From: Limiplasma sp031549415
GTDB lineage: Bacteria > Bacillota > Clostridia > Christensenellales > Aristaeellaceae
Assembly: GCA_031549415.1 (NCBI GenBank)
Contig: JAVBPU010000014.1
Location: 21,138-85,137, forward strand
Length of the DNA stretch: 64,000 nucleotides
Direction of reading: 5' to 3'
Shown here: piece after piece, positions 44,023 through 52,897 of the stretch
Layout: every line of letters starts with the position of its first letter
Position numbering within the stretch: the first letter of the stretch is position 1
Translations under genes and position numbers: made by a program
Notes under the pieces: generated by a model
What the model was told of the DNA's origin: nothing
Database searches by the model: none
Seen by the model: only the letters and a program-made list of their open reading frames with translations

Positions 44023-45855
44023 ATGAACGCTAGTAAGCGCACTCGATATGCCAGCACGCCTACCTATGGCATGCAAAAGCAAACCACCGCCAAAAAATCT
44101 GCGCCTCTGCCTTCTTCCTCTCCTGATTTTACGCAGATGCCCATACCTGAGCTTCCCCATATGCCCGCGCCCATGGCGCAAAATGGAATGCCCAGCTATG
44201 CCGCCAATCCCTTTTCTCCTCCTGTGAGCGCTATGCCTGGCCCCTCTTTTTTTCCGAGCCAAGCCCCCTCCTTGCCGCCCTTTGCTCCCATGCCCGGCGC
44301 AAACCATGCTATGTCCCACAACGTTCCCCCCTTTATACAACCCGGGCCGATGCAGTCCGTTCCCACCCAAGGTATGATGCAGCCTTTTTCGCCCATGGGC
44401 GGCGCACCCATGGGAGGCCTTCCCATCAGCGGCCCACCCATGGGAAATATGCTCACCGCAGGGGTCCCCATGGTAGCAGGCGTACCGATGACACCGCAAC
44501 CTACGAATTCCTTTCTCCCTAGGCAGCAGGGCTTTGTTCCCCCGGTCAGCCCCATGCCCCTGGTTGCCATGCCCACCGCCCAGCAAAACCAAGGCCCGCC
44601 TTTTGGGCAATTCCCCAGCTCTCCCAAGGCCGCGCCGTTCCCTCCCATGGGACAAGCCCCCAGACCCCAAGGCTTTGTTCCTGGCGGCTTTTCTCCCATG
44701 GCCCCCACCTTTGGAACTGCGCCCATGGCCCCAGGCCCCGTTCAGATGGGCGGGCCTCCCCAGAACATGATGCCCTCCATGATGCCTTCCATGCCCGGCG
44801 GCGCTTTTGCCCCTCCCCCCCAGCCCCGGGAAGCGCAGCCCATGGATTGGAACAAAGTGCTGAAAGCCTACCTGTTTGGCATTTTGCCCGCTTTGTTCAT
44901 TCCCTGCATTTTTGTGGCTCCCTCCATGGATTTTTTGCGGTACGCGTTCCTGGTGCTCTGTGTGATTGGTCTGGCTGCCATGTGGGTGCGCCGGTTATTC
45001 GTTTCTTCCACCTGCGCCACCATCTCCATTGTGTACGCCGCGCTGTGCATTGTGGTGGTGTCCCTGCTGCTCAGCGGCGCGCGGGATGCCCAACAGGCCA
45101 ACGCCAATGCCAACCAGCCCGGCGCCGGACAAGCCACCTATGAACCTGGCAGCGCCCAAAGCGGCGGAAGCGGCGGCGCCCCCTCTCCTGAAGCCGCGCC
45201 AACCCCCGCGCCGCCTGTGGCCTTGGGCGAATCGGATGCAGAGCAGCGCCTGATGATCTTTATGGATTTTTGGAGCGTCAAACGCATTGAGGACATGGTT
45301 TCTTTGGTACAGCCCAGCTGGGCCACCACCAAGGAGAACCCTTCCAAGGAACTATTCAACGTACTGCTGAACCGCACACCCCAGGACTATACCATTGAAG
45401 GTATTTCAGGATCGGACGCGGATAATTCCCGTACCGTCACTATGTCTGCCTCCATTGACAAAAACAACAACAAGGAGCCCGTCCGGTACCGGTTCATGAT
45501 CCTGATGGTCAAAGAGAGCAACCAATGGTACGTGGACCCCAATTCCTTAGCCACCAACGATACGCTTACTCCCACCCCATCACCCGTGGACGGTCAAACG
45601 GCAGGCCCTACCACCATTGGGCTGGCCACCCCGGCCCCCACCACCACCGTGACCCCCGTCCCCCCCCCCAATACCAAACTGTACTTCAACCCGGACGGCG
45701 GCAAACAGTACCACGCGGACCCCAATTGTCCCAAGGTGAAAGAGCAGTATTTGCCGCTGGCTGGCAACTTCATGTACAGCGAGCTGGGGAATGCCCCCTA
45801 CAAATCCCTGCAACCTTGCCTGGCCTGTGGAGCGCCCATCGAACCCCTGGAGTAG
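44023..45855 (+). CDS. Pro/Met-rich membrane protein with C-terminal metal-site-like domain
   Basis: 610 residues from ATG 44023 (AGGAG upstream). Residues about 20-275 are low complexity, rich in Pro, Met and Gly, with short recurring PMG/PMP units. Then two to three transmembrane helices (about 285-360), a linker, a domain of about 110 residues resembling NTF2/DUF4878-type folds (FMDFWSVKRIEDMVSLV ... YRFMILMVKESNQWYVDP), a Thr/Pro linker, and a C-terminal region YHADPNCPKVKEQYLPL ... PCLACGAPI, resembling Ada-type or Cys/His metal sites. Cytoplasmic disordered tail and exported C-terminus are inferred. No similar protein is recognised. Confidence 0.75.
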   Translation: MNASKRTRYASTPTYGMQKQTTAKKSAPLPSSSPDFTQMPIPELPHMPAPMAQNGMPSYAANPFSPPVSAMPGPSFFPSQAPSLPPFAPMPGANHAMSHNVPPFIQPGPMQSVPTQGMMQPFSPMGGAPMGGLPISGPPMGNMLTAGVPMVAGVPMTPQPTNSFLPRQQGFVPPVSPMPLVAMPTAQQNQGPPFGQFPSSPKAAPFPPMGQAPRPQGFVPGGFSPMAPTFGTAPMAPGPVQMGGPPQNMMPSMMPSMPGGAFAPPPQPREAQPMDWNKVLKAYLFGILPALFIPCIFVAPSMDFLRYAFLVLCVIGLAAMWVRRLFVSSTCATISIVYAALCIVVVSLLLSGARDAQQANANANQPGAGQATYEPGSAQSGGSGGAPSPEAAPTPAPPVALGESDAEQRLMIFMDFWSVKRIEDMVSLVQPSWATTKENPSKELFNVLLNRTPQDYTIEGISGSDADNSRTVTMSASIDKNNNKEPVRYRFMILMVKESNQWYVDPNSLATNDTLTPTPSPVDGQTAGPTTIGLATPAPTTTVTPVPPPNTKLYFNPDGGKQYHADPNCPKVKEQYLPLAGNFMYSELGNAPYKSLQPCLACGAPIEPLE

Positions 45856-45870
45856 CCAGACATCCCCATA

Positions 45871-45915
45871 AAAAACCCGCCTCGCGAGCACAGCAGCTCC
45901 TTGAGGCGGGTTTTT
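45871..45915. terminator. Terminator, probably bidirectional
   Basis: Thirteen-bp arms (45871-45883 with 45903-45915) carrying A-run and T-run ends, so it can act for the plus gene and for the convergent minus gene ending at 45981. Confidence 0.9.
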
Positions 45916-45935
45916 GCGTCCCTGGAAATCGGGAC

Positions 45936-45992
45936 TCTATCACTGGTTATTGGTTCCTGGTCACTGGCTGCTAATCCTGGTTACTGGTTATA
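45936..45992. repeat. Short imperfect tandem repeats of CTGGTTAyTGG type
   Basis: Three to four diverged copies of ACTGGTTAYTGG/CTGGTCACTGG lie between the terminator and the end of the minus-strand gene and run into its last codons. Function unknown. Confidence 0.45.
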
Positions 45993-47174
45993 GGTATAGG
46001 CCATCACAATACCATCCAAATTGTCCATGGAGGCTTGAAAATCGCTGGAAGGGTTGGTGACGGGCAAATCATACGTGGTGAGTACCTCTGGCGCGGGCAA
46101 CCGGAACACTTCATACAGAAGCTGGCCGTCCTTGTAGATGCAGATATGGGGATGGTCCACCAGGAACTCCACATATTCTTCCAGACAATAATCCATGATG
46201 CGCATGGCAGCGGCATGGGCTTTCCCCACAAAGCGGTACAGGTTCATTTGAATGGATACCCCAGTCTTGTAGCTCTTATCCTCCCAGGCGGAGCTGGGAA
46301 AATCTGCCGTGGGGAAGCGGAAGATAACGCCATATTTCCATCCATGCTCCGTAAACCACTTGCCCTGGTCAGATTGCTGAAACTTCGGCAAATCCGGATT
46401 GCTCTTGTTGTAAATATCCATCCGGAAGGAAAGCCCGCTCTGGTATTCGCTGGTGCCAGGGAAATTCACAGATTTCTTGGTCTGCTCAATCAGAATATCT
46501 CCGCTGTAATCCGCGCTGAGCTTTTCTTTTTGTTTGTCAAAAAGCTGGGTTTGCATGTCCATGGTGCGGTAGGCTTCCCGAACCATGTAATCCTCCAACT
46601 TGTCTTCCCCGGCGGCGGTCACCATGGCCTGTAAGGCGTCAAAAGCGTTGGGCAGCAGCTTGACGGTATTATCCTGAACCTGAATTTTATACCCGCTGGC
46701 CGTACCCACGCCCACCAATTCCACATCGGAAAAATCACTGGGCAACGGATGCCATGGGTTCACCAATAATAGCCCGCCATGCATCAAAGTGGTCCGGTCC
46801 AAGGTCTGCACCCGGGTATTCTCCAGGCCTGTTTTGCCTTCATCCTCAATGCGCCATACAGCGCCGTCAATGGTGCTTTCCCAGTGCTGTAGTTCGCTTC
46901 TATCCACAACTTCCTCAAATTCCGTGCTGCCGGAAGCGTTGCTGCGAAGCGTGTTCATCTTCGCATTAAACTCCTGTTGTGCTTCCATGTTGTACTTTTC
47001 CAAGGCTCTGGCCTTGGTGCGGTACTCGTTTTCAATCAAAAAGCGGCAAAGGAAAAAAGCGCCTCCGCCGATTACCACCAAGATGGCGAGAATCCCCGCT
47101 GTTTTCAAAAGCTGTTGATAGGGATCCTTCTTCATTTTGTGGATTTTTTTGTTGGCATTGATCCGCATCCGCAT
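45981..47174 (-). CDS. Degenerate VanY-like protein, probable pseudoenzyme
   Basis: 397 residues with a single N-terminal transmembrane helix (about 24-46) and a coiled region. The C-terminal 180 residues align with the VanY fold: PGTSEYQSGLSFRMD against the usual PGxSEHQxGLAxD, and QMNLYRFVGKAHA against EPWHFRYVGKEVA. The zinc His is Tyr, the catalytic Glu is Gln and the second His is Leu, so D,D-carboxypeptidase activity is not expected. ATG follows AAGGGAGG. Sits 57 bases after parB, apparently in the soj-parB transcript. Confidence 0.8.
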   Translation of the reverse strand: MRMRINANKKIHKMKKDPYQQLLKTAGILAILVVIGGGAFFLCRFLIENEYRTKARALEKYNMEAQQEFNAKMNTLRSNASGSTEFEEVVDRSELQHWESTIDGAVWRIEDEGKTGLENTRVQTLDRTTLMHGGLLLVNPWHPLPSDFSDVELVGVGTASGYKIQVQDNTVKLLPNAFDALQAMVTAAGEDKLEDYMVREAYRTMDMQTQLFDKQKEKLSADYSGDILIEQTKKSVNFPGTSEYQSGLSFRMDIYNKSNPDLPKFQQSDQGKWFTEHGWKYGVIFRFPTADFPSSAWEDKSYKTGVSIQMNLYRFVGKAHAAAMRIMDYCLEEYVEFLVDHPHICIYKDGQLLYEVFRLPAPEVLTTYDLPVTNPSSDFQASMDNLDGIVMAYTYNQ

Positions 47175-47231
47175 GGGAAACCTCCCTTTCCAAACGCCTC
47201 GAAGAACAGGCTTTCCAGATGGCCGTTCGGC

Positions 47232-48083
47232 TTAATTCACCAACCGGCCCATGACTTCAAAAATATGCTCCAGTTCCTCCGCGCTGCTATAGGTGAGTAA
47301 AATCTTGCCCTTTTTCTCGTTACCCGTCAAGGTGGTTTTTACTCCCAGGGCCTCACGCAATGTGTTTTGTAACGAGTTCAACTCCGCGCTCAGGCTTTGA
47401 GCCGTGGGGCTTGGCATGGCCCGGTGCGTACTCTGCTTTTGAGACAACTCTTCCAGCTTGCGCACGCTGTAGTCATGTAGTATACATTGATGCGCCAGCT
47501 CCAATTGGCGGGACTCCGGAGAAACGCCTGCCAGCACGCGGGCATGTCCGGCTGAAAGCTCCTGGTTGACCACCATGTTCAAAATTTCTTCCGGCAAGGT
47601 CAGCAGCCGAAGTAAATTGGTCACCGCTGGGCGGCTCTTGCCCAAGCGCTTGGAGGCTTCCTCCTGGGTGTAGTTGCATTCCTGCATCAGGCTGCGGATG
47701 GCGTTGGCTTCCTCAATAGGGTTGAGGTCCTGCCGTTGCAGGTTCTCAATCAGCGCCGCCTCCATCTGCTGGGCGTTGGTCATGCTGCGCACAATGCAGG
47801 GTACCGTTTCCAGCCCCGCCATGCGGGCGGCGCGGAACCGCCTTTCCCCTGCTACAATACGGAACCGGGACCCCTGCTCCACCACCAAAATGGGCGATAA
47901 CACACCCGCCTGCCGAATGCTGTCCGCCAACTGTTCCAACGAATCTTTGTCAAAATCCCGGCGGGGCTGGCCAGAGTTGGGGTCAATTTCCGAAATGGCA
48001 ATATCCCGTACCACGGTTTCCAATATTTCCTCGTTCTGCGGAAGCAGTACGTCCAATCCTCTGCCAAGCCCAGTCTTTCTCAT
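47232..48083 (-). CDS. parB: Chromosome-partitioning protein ParB/Spo0J
   Basis: 283 residues. N-terminal LGRGLDVLL tag, CTP-binding motif GERRFRAAR with the preceding PILVV and ENLQRQDLNPIEEA, helix-turn-helix YTQEEASKRLGKSRPAVTNLLRLL, and a C-terminal dimerisation part. Loads on parS and recruits condensin. No exact parS (TGTTTCACGTGAAACA) was found in the window. Follows soj by 66 bases. Confidence 0.96.
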   Translation of the reverse strand: MRKTGLGRGLDVLLPQNEEILETVVRDIAISEIDPNSGQPRRDFDKDSLEQLADSIRQAGVLSPILVVEQGSRFRIVAGERRFRAARMAGLETVPCIVRSMTNAQQMEAALIENLQRQDLNPIEEANAIRSLMQECNYTQEEASKRLGKSRPAVTNLLRLLTLPEEILNMVVNQELSAGHARVLAGVSPESRQLELAHQCILHDYSVRKLEELSQKQSTHRAMPSPTAQSLSAELNSLQNTLREALGVKTTLTGNEKKGKILLTYSSAEELEHIFEVMGRLVN

Positions 48084-48149
48084 GCCAGCCCGTCCCCTTT
48101 ATCCATTAGCATACCCATTTCTATCCATCCTCATCACAGCCCCGCAAGT

Positions 48150-48908
48150 TCATTTGTTCCGTTCAATGATCTCTCGGGCCAATTGCCGGTAGGAATCAGC
48201 GCCAATGCTTTTGGAGTCGTATACATGAATGGGCACGCCATGGCTGGGCGCTTCCCCCAGGCGGATGTTGCGGGGAATGGCTGTGGAAAAAACCTTGCTT
48301 TTGAAATGCTTTTTGACGGAATCCACCACCTGCAGGCCCAAATTGGTCCGGCCATCCAGCATGGTCAGCAGCACGCCCTCAATATCCAGCCCCGGGTTGA
48401 AGGTTTGCTTTACCCGGTTGATGGTGTTCATCAAGCTGGTAACTCCTTCCAGGGCGTAATACTCGCACTGGATGGGAATCAACACCCGCTGCGCCGCCGT
48501 GAGCGCATTGAGCGTCAAAAGCCCCAGCGAAGGCGGGCAGTCGATGAAAATCCAGTCGAATTCATTTTCAATGGCCTTGATGACATTTTTCAGGCGGTAC
48601 TCCCGCTGTTCCAGGCCCACCAGTTCCAGCTCCGCGCCCGCCAGGCGGATATCCGCCGGAACCAGCCACAGATTCAGTACGGAAGTGTTCGTAATGCTGG
48701 CCGCCATAGGCGCACGGCCCATGAGAGCCTCGTACACGGTATTGCTGCCAGCACGAATGCCTAAGCCGCTGGTGCTATTCCCCTGTGGGTCCAAATCGAC
48801 GAGCAATACCTTTTGCCCCGCTTCCGCCAAACAAGCGGTTAAATTAATGGCGGAAGTCGTTTTGCCCACGCCGCCTTTTTGGTTGGTAATGGCGATCGTT
48901 TTCCCCAT
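48150..48908 (-). CDS. soj: ParA-type ATPase Soj
   Basis: 252 residues. Deviant Walker A KGGVGKTTSA, Walker A' LVDLDPQGNST and Walker B FIDCPPSLG; VEGVLLTM near the C-terminus. Partner of ParB in origin segregation and control of replication initiation. Confidence 0.97.
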   Translation of the reverse strand: MGKTIAITNQKGGVGKTTSAINLTACLAEAGQKVLLVDLDPQGNSTSGLGIRAGSNTVYEALMGRAPMAASITNTSVLNLWLVPADIRLAGAELELVGLEQREYRLKNVIKAIENEFDWIFIDCPPSLGLLTLNALTAAQRVLIPIQCEYYALEGVTSLMNTINRVKQTFNPGLDIEGVLLTMLDGRTNLGLQVVDSVKKHFKSKVFSTAIPRNIRLGEAPSHGVPIHVYDSKSIGADSYRQLAREIIERNK

Positions 48909-48955
48909 GCTCAGCCCTCATTATCCTATCGTTTGTGCGATTAACGCCATTTCCT

Positions 48956-48984
48956 ATTGTACAGTTTTTGCAGGAAAATGTAAA
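48956..48984 (-). promoter_or_regulatory. Promoter of soj-parB
   Basis: Minus-strand TTTACA, 17 bases, TACAAT with extended TG, about 48 bases before the ATG. Confidence 0.6.
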
Positions 48985-49001
48985 GTGTCGGGGGTTCGAG
49001 T

Positions 49002-49925
49002 CTAATAAAAGGGAAGGGAGATTTCCATGTCCCCGTCGTCGCCAAAAACATTCATATTATACGGTTCGGGGCCCGCGCTTTTCCGCACTTCTTCGTACTC
49101 AATTTGGGCGTCAATATCGCCGCCGCGGCCTTGGAATTCCGCCACGGCCAACTGCCATTCATCCGTAAACTCTTCCAGGGTCATTTCATTACGGGTAAGG
49201 TAGCCAGCCACTTCCTTGCCCACATACCGGAAATGCCAGGGTTCAAAGATGATGCCCGTAATATCCATGGCGCCATCGGGATACCGCAGGATGAATCCAA
49301 ATTTCGTACAGTTCTCCTTCATCCATTGCGCTTCCGCCGTTTCGGAAAAATCGGTGGTCATGCGCGGACGCTTGGCATAATCCCCATTGAGGATGTCACA
49401 GGCCAGACCTGTTTGGTGTTCGCTGGCGCCCGGATAGGCCACCACGCCATCGTCCTTCCCGCCATTGGACTCCAAGCGGTTGCTATACGTGGTTTTTTGC
49501 GTGCCGTAGGACCGGTACCCACTTTTCAAAAACAGCGTGTACCCCGCTTCTTTGGCAGCATCAAACATCCCTTCTAGAGCTGTGGCGGCGATCTCCCGCA
49601 TAAAAACCTGCGCGGAAGTGGCCCTCTTCACGGACATCTTCACCAAATCCTGGGGCTCAAAGGTTTCGTCCAGGAGATTTTCCCGGTTCACCAGCTTGCT
49701 TTCATCCGTGTACAAGGCGGCCATAGAGATCGCATAAGTCCAGCGGACAGCCGGGCCCTCTCCACCCACCTGCTCCTCCTGGATCGGCTCTTCCACGGTT
49801 TCCTCCTCCGGCTCCTCCTCAGAGGGCTCGTCAAACACATCATCCAGAGAGGATTCGGCCAACGCCTGGAAACAGCAAAAAACCACCAGCATCAGGGAGA
49901 ACCATAGACAGATCAGCTTTTTCAT
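49002..49925 (-). CDS. Secreted VanY-family D,D-carboxypeptidase
   Basis: 307 residues: signal peptide (1-24), a short strongly acidic Glu/Pro linker, then the VanY domain with SGYRSYGTQ, PGASEHQTGLACD (His and Asp zinc ligands) and EPWHFRYVGKE (catalytic Glu and third ligand His) all intact. A C-terminal tail of about 40 residues is unassigned. Removes the terminal D-Ala of peptidoglycan stem peptides. Overlaps the neighbouring VanY gene by four bases. Confidence 0.93.
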   Translation of the reverse strand: MKKLICLWFSLMLVVFCCFQALAESSLDDVFDEPSEEEPEEETVEEPIQEEQVGGEGPAVRWTYAISMAALYTDESKLVNRENLLDETFEPQDLVKMSVKRATSAQVFMREIAATALEGMFDAAKEAGYTLFLKSGYRSYGTQKTTYSNRLESNGGKDDGVVAYPGASEHQTGLACDILNGDYAKRPRMTTDFSETAEAQWMKENCTKFGFILRYPDGAMDITGIIFEPWHFRYVGKEVAGYLTRNEMTLEEFTDEWQLAVAEFQGRGGDIDAQIEYEEVRKSAGPEPYNMNVFGDDGDMEISLPFY

Positions 49926-50608
49926 GGAAGCACCTCATTATCCGCTACATGCAATAAATAGTCATATGTCTCTAGGCGATGGGCTGAAATATACAGCTCC
50001 ATGGGGATGCTTGCCTCAAAAATGGCGGTGGCGTGCTCCACGCCCACATACCGCACGTGCCATGGCTCAAAGCTATAGCCCGTGATTTCTTCATATCCTT
50101 CTTGATAGCGCACCACAAACCCAAACCGATGCGCGTTTTCGCTGACCCAGATGCCGGCCTTGGTTTTGCCAAACTTGGAATTGAGCTGGGAGCTTCCCTT
50201 CTGCGCCAGGTCCATGGCCATGCCCAACTGATGCTCGCTGGTCCCCGGCAACGCCACCAGCGCGTCCGCTTTTTCCACGCTGCCCGTGGTGGCTTTCTTT
50301 CTGGCATAAATGGTGGCCTGCTTGGAATATCCTCTGTATCCGGACACGGTAGCCAAGGCCACATTTTCTTCCTTGGCTGCCGCAAACATGGTTTCCAGGG
50401 CTGTGGCCGCGTCGTCCCGCATGGCCTGTGACATCCCGAAAACCATCGTTTTGCGGATCTCGGGCACGTAGGCCTCGTGGATCTCGTGCTGGCGGTTCAC
50501 CAAGAAGGCTGTGCCGGTCACGTCTTTATCCGGCATGGCCTTGTGGAAGCTTCCTTCCAGCAGCCCCACCGTCAGCGTCACCACAGAAACTACCTTTTCA
50601 AACAGCAA
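49922..50608 (-). CDS. VanY-family D,D-carboxypeptidase, second intact copy
   Basis: 228 residues from TTG 50608; GTG 50584 (behind AAAGG) is possible. Weak N-terminal hydrophobic segment, perhaps a signal or anchor. Core motifs SGYRGYSKQ, PGTSEHQLGMAMD and EPWHVRYVG are complete. Sequence differs clearly from the 49002-49925 protein, so this is an old duplication. Its stop overlaps the next ATG, indicating translational coupling. Confidence 0.9.
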   Translation of the reverse strand: MLFEKVVSVVTLTVGLLEGSFHKAMPDKDVTGTAFLVNRQHEIHEAYVPEIRKTMVFGMSQAMRDDAATALETMFAAAKEENVALATVSGYRGYSKQATIYARKKATTGSVEKADALVALPGTSEHQLGMAMDLAQKGSSQLNSKFGKTKAGIWVSENAHRFGFVVRYQEGYEEITGYSFEPWHVRYVGVEHATAIFEASIPMELYISAHRLETYDYLLHVADNEVLP

Positions 50609-50652
50609 GTCCCTTTCACGTCCCTTCGAGCATGGGATGCAGAAATAATCAA

Positions 50653-52425
50653 CTATTTTAGTTCGTCACTCAGCAACGTGGCTCCTTCTTGGCAAGCAAT
50701 TTTTACATATTGGGCTTTTGCCCGCAGGGTTACGGTCACGCCGGTGTCCCCATGCTCTTGGGCCAGAATGCTGCCATAGCCGTGCAATTTGGAAAGCAAG
50801 CCGTATTGAGAAAAAGGGATCTGCAGCTTTACTGTTTGCATGCCCTCATCCAGCTGCTCTTCTATGCGCAGCAACAGCTCCTGCACGCCTTCCCCCGTTT
50901 TCGCGCTGACCAGCACCGCCCCAGGAAATACCGCCTGGGCTTCCTTTGTGATGTCGCTTTTGTTCAGCGCGTCAATGCGGTGGTTCTCCGCCGCGCCCAG
51001 GCTATCCAGCACTTCCAGCACCGTGGCGTGCTGCTGCAAAAGCTCCGGCGACGAGCCGTCCGACAGAATGATGTTCACATCCGCCAGGGCGGCTTCTTCC
51101 AGCGTGGCGTGAAAGGCCTTCACCAGCTCATGGGGCAGTTTGCGGATGAAGCCCACGGTATCCACCAGCAGGGCCTTTCCCCCATGGGGTAAGGATAGGG
51201 GTCTGGATACGCTGTCCAGGGTGGCAAAAAGCTGGTCCTCTACATAGACGTTTGAGCCGGTCAAAAGGTTGAACAAAGTTGATTTTCCCGCATTGGTGTA
51301 CCCCACCAGCGCCACCAGCGGGATCTGGTTCTTTTCCCGCTGCTGCCTGCGCAGGTTCCGCTGCTTTTCCATCTGCTCCAGCTCTCTGCGCAAATCCACC
51401 AAACGCTCCCGGATTCTGCGGCGGCTGACTTCCAGCTTGCTTTCGCCAGGACCCCGGGTGCCGATGCCGCCCGCCAGGCGGCTGAGGACCAGGCCCTGCC
51501 CCAAAAGCCGCTGGGAGCGGTATTGCAGCTGGGCCATTTCCACCTGCAATTTTCCCTCCCGGGTATTGGCCCGGGCCGCAAAAATATCCAAAATCAAGGC
51601 AGTGCGGTCCACCACCTTCACCCGCAGCAGCTCTTCCAGGTTCTTTTGCATCACGCCGGAAAGCACTTCGTCCACAATCACCAAATCCGCCTGCAACGCC
51701 TGGCATTGCAGTGCCAATTCCTCGGCCTTGCCCTTGCCGATGCAAAAGGCCGTGTCCGGCTTCGACCGCTTTTGCAGCACCATGGCCAGGGTCTGCGCCC
51801 CTGCTGTGCTGGCCAGCTCCTTCAGCTCTTCCAGGGATTGCTCGCTTTCAATGCCCACCAGAACGGCCTTTTCCACCGATTGCACCGTGTGGCTGTCCTC
51901 CGCAAAGTAGGCCGCGTCCACCTCCTCGATTTCCCGCAGCCAAGACTCGTCGGGCAGTTTCCGGGCGCTGACCAGCTCGCTCTTTTGGACCGCCCCTTCC
52001 TGGGCCGGGTCCAAGAAGGCCGCCTGGGCGGTGGTGGGCTTTCCCTGGGCGTCCACGCCCACGGCGCAGATGGCGTCAAAGCGCATGGTGAGCAGCGCGC
52101 TCACATCCACCTGGCTCAGCGTCCCGCTGCCCTGGGGATGGGTATGGATGCAGCGGATCATGGACAGGCGGCGGTTGCCCCGCCTAAGGCGCACATCCGG
52201 CAGGTCAATGCTGTCCGCCTTTCCAATCAAAATATCCGCGATTTCCCCAAAACGGGTGATGTACACCGCTATTTCCCGGTTCATAGACGCAGAATAGCCG
52301 CAGAGCTGCAAAAGCAGGTCCTGCGGCATAAATGCGCCGGCTGGAACGGGTTCCTCATACCAGGCGGAGAGCACGTCCAACACGCTTTTTCGTACGCCTT
52401 CAATGTTTCCATGGATTTCAGGCAT
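50653..52425 (-). CDS. hflX: GTPase HflX with N-terminal JAMM-like domain
   Basis: 590 residues, longer than HflX of E. coli (about 425). The first 180 residues hold HTHPQGSGTLSQVD, an exact H-x-H-P-x6-S-x2-D JAMM metalloprotease signature. Then the HflX core: glycine-rich GGIGTRGPGESKLE, coiled coil, G1 GYTNAGKS, G3 DTVGFIRKLP, G4 ALNKSD and G5 VSAKTGEG. Splits stalled or hibernating ribosomes in relatives. Similar long forms exist in Clostridia. Downstream of iscU, possibly same transcript. Confidence 0.93.
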   Translation of the reverse strand: MPEIHGNIEGVRKSVLDVLSAWYEEPVPAGAFMPQDLLLQLCGYSASMNREIAVYITRFGEIADILIGKADSIDLPDVRLRRGNRRLSMIRCIHTHPQGSGTLSQVDVSALLTMRFDAICAVGVDAQGKPTTAQAAFLDPAQEGAVQKSELVSARKLPDESWLREIEEVDAAYFAEDSHTVQSVEKAVLVGIESEQSLEELKELASTAGAQTLAMVLQKRSKPDTAFCIGKGKAEELALQCQALQADLVIVDEVLSGVMQKNLEELLRVKVVDRTALILDIFAARANTREGKLQVEMAQLQYRSQRLLGQGLVLSRLAGGIGTRGPGESKLEVSRRRIRERLVDLRRELEQMEKQRNLRRQQREKNQIPLVALVGYTNAGKSTLFNLLTGSNVYVEDQLFATLDSVSRPLSLPHGGKALLVDTVGFIRKLPHELVKAFHATLEEAALADVNIILSDGSSPELLQQHATVLEVLDSLGAAENHRIDALNKSDITKEAQAVFPGAVLVSAKTGEGVQELLLRIEEQLDEGMQTVKLQIPFSQYGLLSKLHGYGSILAQEHGDTGVTVTLRAKAQYVKIACQEGATLLSDELK

Positions 52426-52476
52426 ATGGGTCCTTTCACGCCCCTTGCGGCCTCACGGCGGCAAAGGCAGGGGGTT

Positions 52477-52854
52477 TTATTCGCTTTTGGGATGTTTCTT
52501 CTGGTAATCCTCCACGGCGGCATGAATGGCTTCCTCCGCCAGCAAGGAGCAGTGCATCTTCACCGGGGGCAGCCCGTCCAAGGCCTCCGCCACAGCCCTG
52601 TTGGTCAGCTGCAGCGCTTCGTCGATGGACTTGCCCTTCACCATTTCCGTGGCCATGCTGCTGGTGGCAATGGCGGCGCAACAGCCGAAGGTTTTGAACT
52701 TGACGTCCTTGATAATGCCATCCTCCACGTCAATGTCCATCTTCATGATGTCTCCGCACTTGGCGTTGCCCACCGTGCCGGTGCCGGACGCGTCCTTGAT
52801 CTCGCCCACATTGCGGGGGTTTTCAAAATGATCCATTACTTTTTCAGAATACAT
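52477..52854 (-). CDS. iscU: Fe-S scaffold IscU/NifU N-terminal type
   Basis: 125 residues from ATG 52854. Ligands visible: NAKCGD (Cys, Asp), TFGCCAAIA and KMHCSLLAEEA. Starts YSEKVMDHFENPRNVG as in clostridial NifU-like scaffolds. GGAGG-type site precedes. Receives sulphur from the IscS encoded just upstream. Confidence 0.95.
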   Translation of the reverse strand: MYSEKVMDHFENPRNVGEIKDASGTGTVGNAKCGDIMKMDIDVEDGIIKDVKFKTFGCCAAIATSSMATEMVKGKSIDEALQLTNRAVAEALDGLPPVKMHCSLLAEEAIHAAVEDYQKKHPKSE

Positions 52855-52897
52855 GGAAGCTCCTCCTTTGATCTCGTCCGAGAGTCTCTTTTGTCCT

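Noticed and set aside
47232..48908. A parS site near parB/soj
   Set aside because: I looked for TGTTTCACGTGAAACA and close variants and found none in this window.
48988..49004. A T-loop-like GGGGGTTCGAGTC string, as in tRNA 3' halves
   Set aside because: The bases that should close the T-stem do not pair, there is no acceptor or D-arm around it, and it runs into the VanY coding end. Not a tRNA and too short to call an attachment site.
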